A DNA stretch of 64,000 bases from Streptomyces armeniacus (GTDB taxonomy: Bacteria > Actinomycetota > Actinomycetes > Streptomycetales > Streptomycetaceae), in NCBI RefSeq assembly GCF_003355155.1, contig NZ_CP031320.1, positions 2,455,236-2,519,235 on the forward strand, read 5' to 3'. A model generated the notes under the pieces. It saw nothing but the letters and a program-made list of their open reading frames with translations. It made no database searches and was not told where the DNA came from. The translations under genes and the position numbers were made by a program. Each line of letters starts with the position of its first letter. The first letter of the stretch is position 1. Of this stretch, positions 8,427-15,818 are shown one piece after another.

Positions 8427-8460
8427 CGCCCCGCCGTGGAAGGTGATTCCCGGCGGGGCG
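8427..8460. terminator. Strong hairpin terminator downstream of DUF4229 gene
   Basis: CGCCCCGCCG pairs perfectly with CGGCGGGGCG, and an inner GGAA/TTCC extends the stem. It lies 48 bases beyond the stop of the minus-strand DUF4229 gene and separates that unit from the symporter promoter. Confidence 0.7.
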
Positions 8461-8507
8461 CTGTTTCGGATGTGACGCGGATTACGCCGTACGCGGCTGC
8501 TCGGCTC

Positions 8508-8855
8508 TCACGCCGTACGCGGCGACTCGTCCGCCGTACCGCCGCCCGTACCGCCCCCGGACGCGTCCTGTGCGTCGTCCTCCATGCTGCGGTTCGCGGC
8601 CAGCTTCCCCTTCGCCTTGTCCACTCCGCCGGCCAGCTGCTGTGCCATCGCGTCCCGCTGCCCGCGCAGCAGGACGAAGCTGAGCGGCGCGGAGATCACC
8701 AGGGCCAGCAGGAAGATCCACAGCGGGTTGGAGTCGCCGATGCCCTCGGGCAGGATTCCGGCGTACGCCAGCACCGCGACGAGGACGAGGCAGCCGACAA
8801 AGATGCCCAGCCGCATGGTGGTGTAGCGGAGCGTTGCGTGTGAGGTGCTGCTCAC
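8508..8855 (-). CDS. DUF4229 small membrane protein
   Basis: 115 residues of unknown function. Two membrane segments are visible, LGIFVGCLVLVAVLAYAGI and WIFLLALVISAPLSFVLL, followed by a conserved LRGQRDAMAQQLAGGVDKAKGKL amphipathic stretch (given here in one region, residues about 62-85) and a Gly/Asp-rich tail. This is the DUF4229 pattern, common in actinobacteria next to menaquinone genes. GTG 8855 is taken as start, with GGAAGAGAAGG just upstream; MRLG at codon 14 is an alternative. It lies in the same direction as the GNAT and mqnE genes 28 bases upstream. Confidence 0.8.
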   Translation of the reverse strand: MSSTSHATLRYTTMRLGIFVGCLVLVAVLAYAGILPEGIGDSNPLWIFLLALVISAPLSFVLLRGQRDAMAQQLAGGVDKAKGKLAANRSMEDDAQDASGGGTGGGTADESPRTA

Positions 8856-8883
8856 GGCCTTCTCTTCCTTCGTCCGATCCGAC

Positions 8884-9420
8884 TCAGTGGAGTGTCATCC
8901 ACATGGTGACATCGTCCTCGTACTCGCCGTCGGCCACCCTGATCGCGTCCGGCACGCGGCCGACCTCCTTGTAGCCGCAGGAGGCGTAGAAACGTTCCGT
9001 CCCGCGTCCGCCGCGCATCGTGAGCCGGATGCCCCGGACCCCCTCGAGGTCGCGGGCCGCGTCCGCCGCGGCGGCCATCAACTCCCGTCCGGTGCCGGTG
9101 CCCTGCAGGGACGGGTGCACCATCACGGTGTACAGCCACACCCAGTGCCGCATCAGCCGGTGGGAGTTGAGCGTCAGGAAGGCCGTCGCGGCGACCTCGC
9201 CGCGCTCGTCGAACCCGGCCACCAGCCGGACGCTGCCCTCGGCCATCCCGTTCAGATACCGCAGCAGCTCCGGCCGTACGTCCTCCCGCGTCACCGGCGG
9301 TACGAAGCCGACCGCGCCGCCGGCGTTCACGACGTCCGCCCAGAGGGCGGTGATGCCCTCGGTGACGCGTGGTTCCAGCGGCGGCCCGGAGACGAAGCGG
9401 AGGGTCATGCGCGCACTCAC
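8884..9420 (-). CDS. GNAT-family N-acetyltransferase
   Basis: 178-residue acetyl-CoA-dependent N-acyltransferase with unknown substrate. The acetyl-CoA loop is HPSLQGTGTGRELM (about residue 99, Q/R-x-x-G-x-G/A type), preceded by the beta-4 strand LYTVMV and followed by FYASCGYKEVGR. The GTG start overlaps the mqnE stop as GTGA, so it is translationally coupled to mqnE; an internal ATG four codons later is possible. The coupling hints at a link with menaquinone metabolism, but no GNAT step is known in that pathway. Confidence 0.85.
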   Translation of the reverse strand: MSARMTLRFVSGPPLEPRVTEGITALWADVVNAGGAVGFVPPVTREDVRPELLRYLNGMAEGSVRLVAGFDERGEVAATAFLTLNSHRLMRHWVWLYTVMVHPSLQGTGTGRELMAAAADAARDLEGVRGIRLTMRGGRGTERFYASCGYKEVGRVPDAIRVADGEYEDDVTMWMTLH

Positions 9421-10583
9421 ACCCGCATCGGCTGGGGCGACTCACGGCGGTCCGGGTCGGGCCCGTCGTACTCGCGGATGATCTCGTAGCGCGTGTTCCG
9501 CTCCATCGGGCGGAAGCCCGCGTCTCGGATCAGGTCGAGCAGGTCCTCGCGGGTGAGCTTGTCGGGGGTGCCGAAGTTGTCCGCGTCGTGCGTGATCTTG
9601 TACTCGACGACCGAGCCGTCCATGTCGTCCGCGCCGTGCTGCAGCGCCAGCTGAGCGGTCTGCACGCCGTGCATGACCCAGAACACCTTCACGTGCGGCA
9701 CGTTGTCGAACAGCAGCCGGGACACGGCGAAGGTCTTCAGCGCCTCGGCGCCGCTGGCCATGGTCGTACGCGCCTGGAGCCGGTTGCGTACCTTGCCGTC
9801 CTGCATGTCCACGAAGTCGTGCTGGTAGCGCAGCGGGATGAAGACCTGGAAGCCGCCCGTCTCGTCCTGGAGTTCACGCAGCCGCAGGACGTGGTCGACG
9901 CGGTGCCGGGGCTCCTCGATGTGCCCGTACAGCATCGTGCTGGGCGTCTTGAGGCCCTTCTGGTGCGCGAGCCGGTGGATGCGCGACCAGTCCTCCCAGT
10001 GGGTGGCGTGGTCCACGATGTGCTGGCGGACCTCCCAGTCGAAGATCTCGGCGCCGCCGCCGGTGAGCGACTCCAGGCCCGCGTCGATCAGTTCGTCCAG
10101 GATCTCGCTCGCGTCCAGCCCGGAGATCGTCTCGAAGTGGTGGATCTCCGTCGCCGTGAAGGCCTTCAGCGACACCGAGTCCGGCAGCGCCTCCTTGAGG
10201 GCGCTGAGCGACCGCGGGTAGTAGCGCCACGGGAGCGTCGGGTGGAGGCCGTTGACGATGTGCAGCTCGGTGAGGTTCTCCCCCTCCATGGCCTTGGCCA
10301 GCCGCACCGCTTCCTCGATGCGCATCGTGTACGCGTCCTTCTCGCCCGGCTTGCGCTGGAACGAGCAGTAGGCGCAGGACGCCGTGCACACGTTGGTCAT
10401 GTTGAGGTGCCGGTTGACGTTGAAGTGGACGACGTCGCCGTTCTTCTCCGTACGCACCTCGTGGGCGAGGCCGCCAAGCCAGGCGAGGTCGTCGGACTCG
10501 TAGAGGGCGATGCCGTCCTCGCGGGTCAGCCGCTGCCCGGAACGGACCTTCTCCTCCAGCTCGCGCTTGAGTCCAGCGTCCAT
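9417..10583 (-). CDS. mqnE: Aminofutalosine synthase MqnE
   Basis: Radical SAM enzyme of the futalosine menaquinone pathway that joins 3-[(1-carboxyvinyl)oxy]benzoate to the adenosyl group to give 6-amino-6-deoxyfutalosine. 388 residues from ATG 10583. The 4Fe-4S cluster motif is CTASCAYC near residue 65, within NMTNVCTASCAYCSFQR. Its sequence HIVNGLHPTLPWRYY and length are typical of MqnE and distinguish it from MqnC. The next gene (GNAT) overlaps by four bases. Together with the UbiX-, UbiA- and UbiD-type genes at 11.2-15.2 kb it makes a menaquinone locus; mqnA, mqnB and mqnD are not in the window. Confidence 0.94.
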   Translation of the reverse strand: MDAGLKRELEEKVRSGQRLTREDGIALYESDDLAWLGGLAHEVRTEKNGDVVHFNVNRHLNMTNVCTASCAYCSFQRKPGEKDAYTMRIEEAVRLAKAMEGENLTELHIVNGLHPTLPWRYYPRSLSALKEALPDSVSLKAFTATEIHHFETISGLDASEILDELIDAGLESLTGGGAEIFDWEVRQHIVDHATHWEDWSRIHRLAHQKGLKTPSTMLYGHIEEPRHRVDHVLRLRELQDETGGFQVFIPLRYQHDFVDMQDGKVRNRLQARTTMASGAEALKTFAVSRLLFDNVPHVKVFWVMHGVQTAQLALQHGADDMDGSVVEYKITHDADNFGTPDKLTREDLLDLIRDAGFRPMERNTRYEIIREYDGPDPDRRESPQPMRV

Positions 10584-10695
10584 GCGCACGCGCCTCCCTC
10601 GGTCTGCGATGAGCGGTTTTCGAGCGTACTCCCCCGGCTGCCGCGGTTTGTGCCCCGCCCCTCTGTACGGCGCCGTACGGGCGTGGTACGGGGTG

Positions 10696-11151
10696 CTACG
10701 CGTCCTCGGGCAGCTCGCCGACGCGGTTCTCCCACTTGGTGGAGAGCACCATCGTCGTACGCGTGCGGGACACGCCCTTCGTCCCGGACAGCCGCCGGAT
10801 GACGCGTTCCAGATCGTCGATGTCGCCCGCCCGCACCTTGAGCATGAACGAGTCGTCACCCGCGATGAACCAGCAGTCCTCGATCTCCGCGAGGTCCCGC
10901 AGCCGCGACGCGACCTCCTCGTGGTCCACTGCGTCCGAGAGCTGGATGCCGATCAGCGCGGTGACGCCGAGGCCCAGCGAGGGGGCGTGGACGGTGGCGC
11001 GGTAGCCGGTGATGACGCCCGCCGCCTCCAGCCGGTTGATGCGGTCGGTCACGCTGGGGCCGGAGAGGCCGACGAGCCGGCCCAGCTCGGCGTACGACGC
11101 TCTGCCGTTCTCGCGCAGCGCCTGGATGAGCTGCCTGTCCACCGCGTCCAT
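10696..11151 (-). CDS. Lrp/AsnC-family transcriptional regulator
   Basis: 151 residues: an N-terminal winged-helix domain, DRQLIQALRENGRASYAELGR through LSGPSVTDRINRLEAAGVI (residues 4-45), then the RAM ligand-binding domain with the glycine-rich turn WFIAGDDSFML. It would act as an octameric DNA-binding protein responsive to an amino acid or other small ligand. It lies between ubiX-like and mqnE genes, all on the minus strand, with about 60 bases before ubiX's stop and 110 after. Its place inside the menaquinone gene set suggests local regulation, which is unproven. Confidence 0.92.
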   Translation of the reverse strand: MDAVDRQLIQALRENGRASYAELGRLVGLSGPSVTDRINRLEAAGVITGYRATVHAPSLGLGVTALIGIQLSDAVDHEEVASRLRDLAEIEDCWFIAGDDSFMLKVRAGDIDDLERVIRRLSGTKGVSRTRTTMVLSTKWENRVGELPEDA

Positions 11152-11211
11152 GCGTACCGGGCCTTCCGTTCTCCTGGGATTCGCAGACTCCTGGATTCTT
11201 CGGATACGAAT

Positions 11212-11952
11212 CTAAGGCATCGGGCCGCCGGTGCCTCGCGTCCGTTCCAGGGTCGTACGATCCGCGGGCGACCCGTCCGGGGTCGAACGGTCCTGGGTCG
11301 TGCGGTCCGCGGTCGGGTCCCAGCGGCGGTAGAGCTTGTGCGGGACGGCGACGGCGTCCAGCGCCCGTCCGGCCACGAAGTCGACGAGGTCCTGGATGCC
11401 CCGCGCGCCGGCGTAGAACGCGGGCGAGGTCGGCAGCACGACGGCCCCGGCCTCGTCGAGCGTGACGAGGTGCCGCAGGGTCGTGCCGGTCAGCGGGGTC
11501 TCGCGGACGGCGACCACGAGCGGCCGCCGCTCCTTCAGCGTGACGGCGGCGGTGCGCTGGAGCAGGTCCTTCGACAGCCCGAGCGCGACACCGGCGACGC
11601 ACTCGGTGCTCGCCGGCACGATCAGCATGCCGCGCACCGGATACGAGCCCGAGGACGGCCCCGCGGCCAGGTCGCCGGCGGGCCAGTGGCGTACGCCGCT
11701 GACGTCCGGGTCGTACGCGTCGGGGGTGCCGTCCGCGCCGCGGGCGAGCCAGCGGTGCAGGTCGTCGGCGGCGTGGGCGTCGCGGAACGGGTGGCCCGTC
11801 TCGTCCAGGACGGTCAGCCGGGCGGCCCGGCTCACGACCAGGTCCACAGCTTCCCCGGCGTGCAGCAGCGCGCGGAGGACGGCGGCGGCGTAGGGCGTTC
11901 CGGACGCGCCGGACACACCTACCACCCAGGGGCGGCGCTGGCTGGAATTCAC
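11212..11952 (-). CDS. mqnM: UbiX-family flavin prenyltransferase (MqnM-type)
   Basis: Makes prenylated FMN, the cofactor needed by UbiD-type decarboxylases. 246 residues from GTG 11952, chosen because conserved sequence begins at VVGVSGASGTPYAAAVL (FMN/phosphate loop, residues 9-25). Other UbiX features are PASTECVAGVALGLSKDLL, RPLVVAVRETPLT and FYAGARGIQDLVDFVAGRALD. An insertion of about 30 residues around residue 75-90 makes it longer than the roughly 190-residue bacterial UbiX. The UbiD-type gene at 13797-15248 is the obvious partner. The symbol follows the proposed futalosine-pathway name for the UbiX-like protein of Streptomyces. Confidence 0.88.
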   Translation of the reverse strand: MNSSQRRPWVVGVSGASGTPYAAAVLRALLHAGEAVDLVVSRAARLTVLDETGHPFRDAHAADDLHRWLARGADGTPDAYDPDVSGVRHWPAGDLAAGPSSGSYPVRGMLIVPASTECVAGVALGLSKDLLQRTAAVTLKERRPLVVAVRETPLTGTTLRHLVTLDEAGAVVLPTSPAFYAGARGIQDLVDFVAGRALDAVAVPHKLYRRWDPTADRTTQDRSTPDGSPADRTTLERTRGTGGPMP

Positions 11953-12154
11953 GCCTTCGAGACTACGACGCCCGCGGGCGGGCACAGGACACGGGGGCGG
12001 GTCCGTTCCCGCGCCTGTTCGCGGGGCCGTTGACGGGGCCGTTGACGGCGCCGGGAACTCCGGACACCCCCTGTGGCGTTGTAACGGACGAACGGCGCGA
12101 ACGTCGTACGCGCACCGGTGACAGCACCGGCTCTCTTGGGGGATGGAGAGGACG

Positions 12155-12754
12155 ATGGCGAGCGAATCAAGCTACAGGGTGAAGGCCGCGGCCCTGCTCA
12201 TCCTGCTCTGGGTCGGGCTCCTGTGGGTGCTGGAGGCGGTGGACCAGGCCACGGGGAACGCGCTGGACACCTTCGGGATAGAGCCACGGCGCGCCGACGA
12301 GCTGCTGGACGTGATCCCGGCGTCCTTCATGCACTTCGGCTTCGACCATCTGATGGCGAACACGCTGCCGCTGCTGGTGCTGGGCTTCATGGCGGCGCTG
12401 CGCGGCACCGGCCGGTTCCTGGCGGTGGCGCTGACGATCATCGTCGTGAGCGGGCTGGGCGTGTGGGTGACCGCTCCGGAGCACAGCAACACGGCGGGCG
12501 CGTCGGGGCTGGTATTCGGGCTGTTCGGTTATCTGGTGGTGCGCGGCTTCGTGGACCGGCGCATCACGGACGTGGCGCTGGGCGGGGTTGTCGCCGTGCT
12601 GTACGGCTCGATCCTCTGGGGCGTGCTGCCCACCTCGGCCGGGATCTCCTGGCAGGGGCACCTCTTCGGGCTGATAGGCGGCGTGCTGGCGGCCTTCATG
12701 ACCTCCAGCACGCGCGGCGCGATAGGCGCCGGACGGCCGCCGGCCTGGCACTGA
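12155..12754 (+). CDS. Rhomboid-family intramembrane serine protease
   Basis: Cleaves membrane-protein substrates within the bilayer. 199 residues from ATG 12155, which has GGAGAGG just upstream; ATG 12143 is an in-frame alternative. About six membrane segments. The catalytic Ser is in GASGLVFG (about residue 117) and the catalytic His in WQGHLFG (about 168), with the oxyanion-side HLMANTLPL also present, so the protease looks active. It is the only plus-strand gene within the menaquinone locus and is followed by two copies of a GC-rich hairpin repeat at 12760-12808. Confidence 0.92.
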   Translation: MASESSYRVKAAALLILLWVGLLWVLEAVDQATGNALDTFGIEPRRADELLDVIPASFMHFGFDHLMANTLPLLVLGFMAALRGTGRFLAVALTIIVVSGLGVWVTAPEHSNTAGASGLVFGLFGYLVVRGFVDRRITDVALGGVVAVLYGSILWGVLPTSAGISWQGHLFGLIGGVLAAFMTSSTRGAIGAGRPPAWH

Positions 12755-12759
12755 CCGCC

Positions 12760-12808
12760 GGGCCCGGCCAGGACGGCCGGGCGCCGGGGCCCGGCCAGGA
12801 CGGCCGGG
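12760..12808. repeat. Two identical 22-bp direct repeats, each a hairpin, after the rhomboid gene
   Basis: The same 22 bases occur at 12760-12781 and 12787-12808, separated by five bases. Each contains CCCGGCC-aggac-GGCCGGG, a seven-pair hairpin. The placement between convergent genes suggests a duplicated transcription terminator. Confidence 0.65.
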
Positions 12809-12879
12809 ACCGCCGCCGTACGGGATCGCCGTACCGGACCGCTGTACGAAGACCGCCGCGTGCTGCCGCGGGCCACGGG

Positions 12880-13800
12880 TCACCCCGTGAGGCCGCGGAC
12901 CACCAGGTCGAGCAGGGCGAAGACGAAGAGCACGATGCCGATGATCCCGTTCACCGTGAAGAAGGCGCGGTTGAGCCGGGACAGGTCCGTCGGCCGGACG
13001 ACGGAGTGCTCGTAGACGAACGCCCCGACCACGATCAGCAGGCCCAGCCAGTAGAGCAGCCCGGCCCCGGTCAGCGACCCGAACAGCGCCAGCAGCGCCA
13101 CCGTCACGGCGTGGCAGCCGCGCGCGGTGTACAGCGAGGCGGCGATCCCGAACCGCGCGGGGAAGGAGCGGACGCCCTGGGCCCGGTCCGTGGCCACGTC
13201 CTGGCAGGCGTAGATCAGGTCGAAGCCGCCGATCCAGATGCCGATGGCCAGGCCGAGGGCGACCGCGTCCCAGGACCAGGCTCCGGTCACGGCGATCCAG
13301 GCGCCGGTCGGCCCGATGGCCTGGGCGAGACCCAGGATGGCGTGCGGGAAGTCCGTGAACCGCTTGCCGTACGGATACACGACCATCGGGATGACCGCGA
13401 GAGGGGAGAGCGCGAGGCAGAGGGGGTTCAGCAGGGCGCACGAGGTCAGGAAGATCACGACGGAGACGAGCGCGCCGGTCCAGGCCGTCCGTACGGTCAC
13501 GGCGCCGGTGACCAGTTCACGTCCCGCCGTGCGCGGATTGCGGGCGTCGATCTCGCGGTCGATGATCCGGTTCGCGGCCATGGCGAAGGTGCGCAGCGTC
13601 ACCATCGCGACGGTGACGAGGAGGAGCTGCCGCCAGTGGACGGTGGAGTCGTCGTGGAACATCGCGACGAGCGCGGCGATGTACGCGAACGGCAGCGCGA
13701 ACACGGAGTGTTCGATCATCACGAGCCGCAGGAAGGCCCGTACTCTGCCGGTCTCGGGCCGTGTGGGACCGGGCACCGGCACGCCCTCAGCGGTGCTCAC
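12880..13800 (-). CDS. mqnP: UbiA-family prenyltransferase for menaquinone (MqnP-type)
   Basis: Membrane prenyltransferase that attaches the isoprenoid chain to the aromatic acid in the late futalosine pathway. 306 residues from GTG 13800, whose bases overlap the stop of the UbiD gene as GTGA. Eight to nine membrane segments. The two Asp-rich motifs are NRIIDREIDARNPRT near residue 80 and YACQDVATDRAQGVR near 200, both with Mg-diphosphate-binding Asp residues. Co-transcription with a UbiD partner is the expected arrangement for MqnP/MqnL. Confidence 0.92.
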   Translation of the reverse strand: MSTAEGVPVPGPTRPETGRVRAFLRLVMIEHSVFALPFAYIAALVAMFHDDSTVHWRQLLLVTVAMVTLRTFAMAANRIIDREIDARNPRTAGRELVTGAVTVRTAWTGALVSVVIFLTSCALLNPLCLALSPLAVIPMVVYPYGKRFTDFPHAILGLAQAIGPTGAWIAVTGAWSWDAVALGLAIGIWIGGFDLIYACQDVATDRAQGVRSFPARFGIAASLYTARGCHAVTVALLALFGSLTGAGLLYWLGLLIVVGAFVYEHSVVRPTDLSRLNRAFFTVNGIIGIVLFVFALLDLVVRGLTG

Positions 13801-15248
13801 AGCCCGTATTCCTTCCAGCGCTTGGTGACCAGTTCGGCGATGTCCGGATCGGACTCGATCATCTGCGGCCAGCCGCCGTCCCGCGTGTAGCCCTCCTCGG
13901 GCCACTTCGCGGTGGCGTCGACGCCCGCCTTGCCGCCCCAGAACTGCTGGTACGAGGCGTGGTCGAGGTGGTCGACGGGGCCTTCCGCGACGGTCAGGTC
14001 GCGGGCGTAGTCGGCATTGCCCAGCGCGCGCCAGGCGACCTCGTGCAGGTCGTGCACGTCACAGTCGGCGTCCACCACCACGATCAGCTTCTCCAGGGAG
14101 AGCATGTGCGCGCCCCAGATGGCGTGCATGACCTTCTGCGCGTGCTTGGGGTACTTCTTGTCGATCGCGACGATCATGCAGTTGTGGAAGCCGCCCGCCT
14201 CCGGCAGGTGGTAGTCCACGATGTCCGGGATGATGATCTTGAGCAGGGGCAGGAAGAAGCGCTCCGTCGCCCGCCCCAGCGGCCCGTCCTCCGTCGGCGG
14301 CCGCCCCACCACGATCGACTGGAAGACCGGCCGCTTCCGCATCGTCACGCAGTCGATCCGCAGCGCCGGGAAGTCCTCCTGCGGCGTGTAGAAGCCGGTG
14401 TGGTCGCCGAACGGGCCCTCCGGCAGCATCTCCCCCGGCTCCAGCCACCCCTCCAGCACCACCTCGGCGGCGGCGGGCACCTGCAGCGGCACCGTCTTGC
14501 AGTCGACCATCTCGATCCGCTTGCCCTGCGTGAAGCCGGCGAAGAGGTACTCGTCGATGTCACCGGGGAGCGGCGCGGTCGCCGCGTACGTCACCGCGGG
14601 CGGACAGCCGAAGGCGATCGCGACGGGCAGCTTCTCGCCTCGCTTGGCCGCCACCTGGTAGTGGTTCCGGCTGTCCTTGTGGATCTGCCAGTGCATCCCG
14701 ATGGTGCGCCGGTCGTGCCGCTGCAGCCGGTAGAGGCCGAGGTTCCGCACGCCCGTCTCCGGGTCCTTGGTGTGCGTCAGCCCGAGGTTGAAGAACCAGC
14801 CGCCGTCCTCGGGCCACGTGAACAGCGCGGGCAGCGCGTCCAGATCCACCTCGTCGCCGCGCAGGACCACGTCCTGTACGGGCGCCTCCTTGACCTTCCG
14901 CGGCGGTACGTGCGCCATCGCGCCGAGCTTGCCGAACGCCTCGCGCAGCCCCACGAACCCCTGCGGCAGCTCCGGCTTGAGCAGCCCGCCGATCTTCTCG
15001 CTGATCTCACCGTACGAGGTCAGCCCGAGCGCCTTGAGCAGCCGGCGGTCGGTGCCGAAGACGTTCATCGCCAGCGGGACCTGGGTGCCGCGCACGTTCT
15101 CGAAGAGGAGCGCGGGCCCGCCGTCCTTCTGCACCCGGTCGACGATCTCCCCGATCTCCAGCCGAGGATCGACCTCCGCCCTGATCCGCTTGAGGTCGCC
15201 GTCGCGCTCGAGCGCCCGCAGCAGCGAGCGGAGATCGTCGTATGCCAT
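13797..15248 (-). CDS. mqnL: UbiD-family decarboxylase of menaquinone synthesis (MqnL-type)
   Basis: Prenyl-FMN-dependent decarboxylase expected to remove the ring carboxylate of prenylated dihydroxynaphthoate. 483 residues from ATG 15248 (MAYDDLRSLL); an upstream frame extension is not conserved. UbiD features include the NxxxYR-like region RNLGLYRLQRHDRRTIGMHW, HYQVAAKRGEKLPVAIAFG, and the catalytic Glu region EGPFGDHTGFY near residue 285. The Mn/prenyl-FMN-binding Glu and Arg therefore look present. UbiX at 11212-11952 would supply the cofactor, and UbiA is translationally coupled downstream. Confidence 0.93.
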   Translation of the reverse strand: MAYDDLRSLLRALERDGDLKRIRAEVDPRLEIGEIVDRVQKDGGPALLFENVRGTQVPLAMNVFGTDRRLLKALGLTSYGEISEKIGGLLKPELPQGFVGLREAFGKLGAMAHVPPRKVKEAPVQDVVLRGDEVDLDALPALFTWPEDGGWFFNLGLTHTKDPETGVRNLGLYRLQRHDRRTIGMHWQIHKDSRNHYQVAAKRGEKLPVAIAFGCPPAVTYAATAPLPGDIDEYLFAGFTQGKRIEMVDCKTVPLQVPAAAEVVLEGWLEPGEMLPEGPFGDHTGFYTPQEDFPALRIDCVTMRKRPVFQSIVVGRPPTEDGPLGRATERFFLPLLKIIIPDIVDYHLPEAGGFHNCMIVAIDKKYPKHAQKVMHAIWGAHMLSLEKLIVVVDADCDVHDLHEVAWRALGNADYARDLTVAEGPVDHLDHASYQQFWGGKAGVDATAKWPEEGYTRDGGWPQMIESDPDIAELVTKRWKEYGL

Positions 15249-15358
15249 ACGCCCCAGTATCATCCATGGCTTTCCCGCACCGTTACGCTGGCCCTGTACG
15301 GCCGCCGTCCGCACGGCGACGCCGCGCCGCAACCGCTCGCACCCAGGGGGCGCACCAC

Positions 15359-15715
15359 ATGCTGAGGTATCTGCCGTTCCTACTGGTCCTGGCGGTGTGG
15401 ATCTATGCCTTCATCGACTGCCTGAACACCCCGGAGAAGGAAGTACGCAAACTGCCCAAGGTCGCATGGGTGATCATCGTGCTGCTCTTCGGGCAGGTTC
15501 TGCTGGGCCCGATCGCGTGGTTCGCTGTCGGCCGCCCGCGCAAGAACGCGCCGTACGGTGCCACGCGCCCGCAGGAGCGGCGCTGGGTGGCGCCGGACGA
15601 CAACCCCGAGTTCCTGAAGTCGATCAACGAGGACGAAGAGGCACGGCGCCGGAAGAACCGCGGGACCACGGGCGACGAAGGCCCGGACGACACCCCGCCG
15701 CCGGCCGGCACCTGA
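15359..15715 (+). CDS. PLDc_N-domain small membrane protein
   Basis: 118 residues from ATG 15359 with AGGGGG eight bases upstream. Two membrane segments (YLPFLLVLAVWIYAFIDCL and VAWVIIVLLFGQVLLGPIAWF) match the PLDc_N fold, the membrane anchor of cardiolipin synthases, here without a phospholipase domain. The C-terminal 50 residues are charged and Pro-rich. Divergent from the UbiD gene with 110 bases between starts. Function unknown; probably a cell-envelope protein. Confidence 0.82.
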   Translation: MLRYLPFLLVLAVWIYAFIDCLNTPEKEVRKLPKVAWVIIVLLFGQVLLGPIAWFAVGRPRKNAPYGATRPQERRWVAPDDNPEFLKSINEDEEARRRKNRGTTGDEGPDDTPPPAGT

Positions 15716-15818
15716 GGGCCGTACGGGCCTGACCGCCCGTACGCGCCCCGCCCGCGCCCTCGTACGGCCGCCGGGCGCGGGCTTCACGGGCACGGCCTCA
15801 CAGGCACGCGCCACGGCC

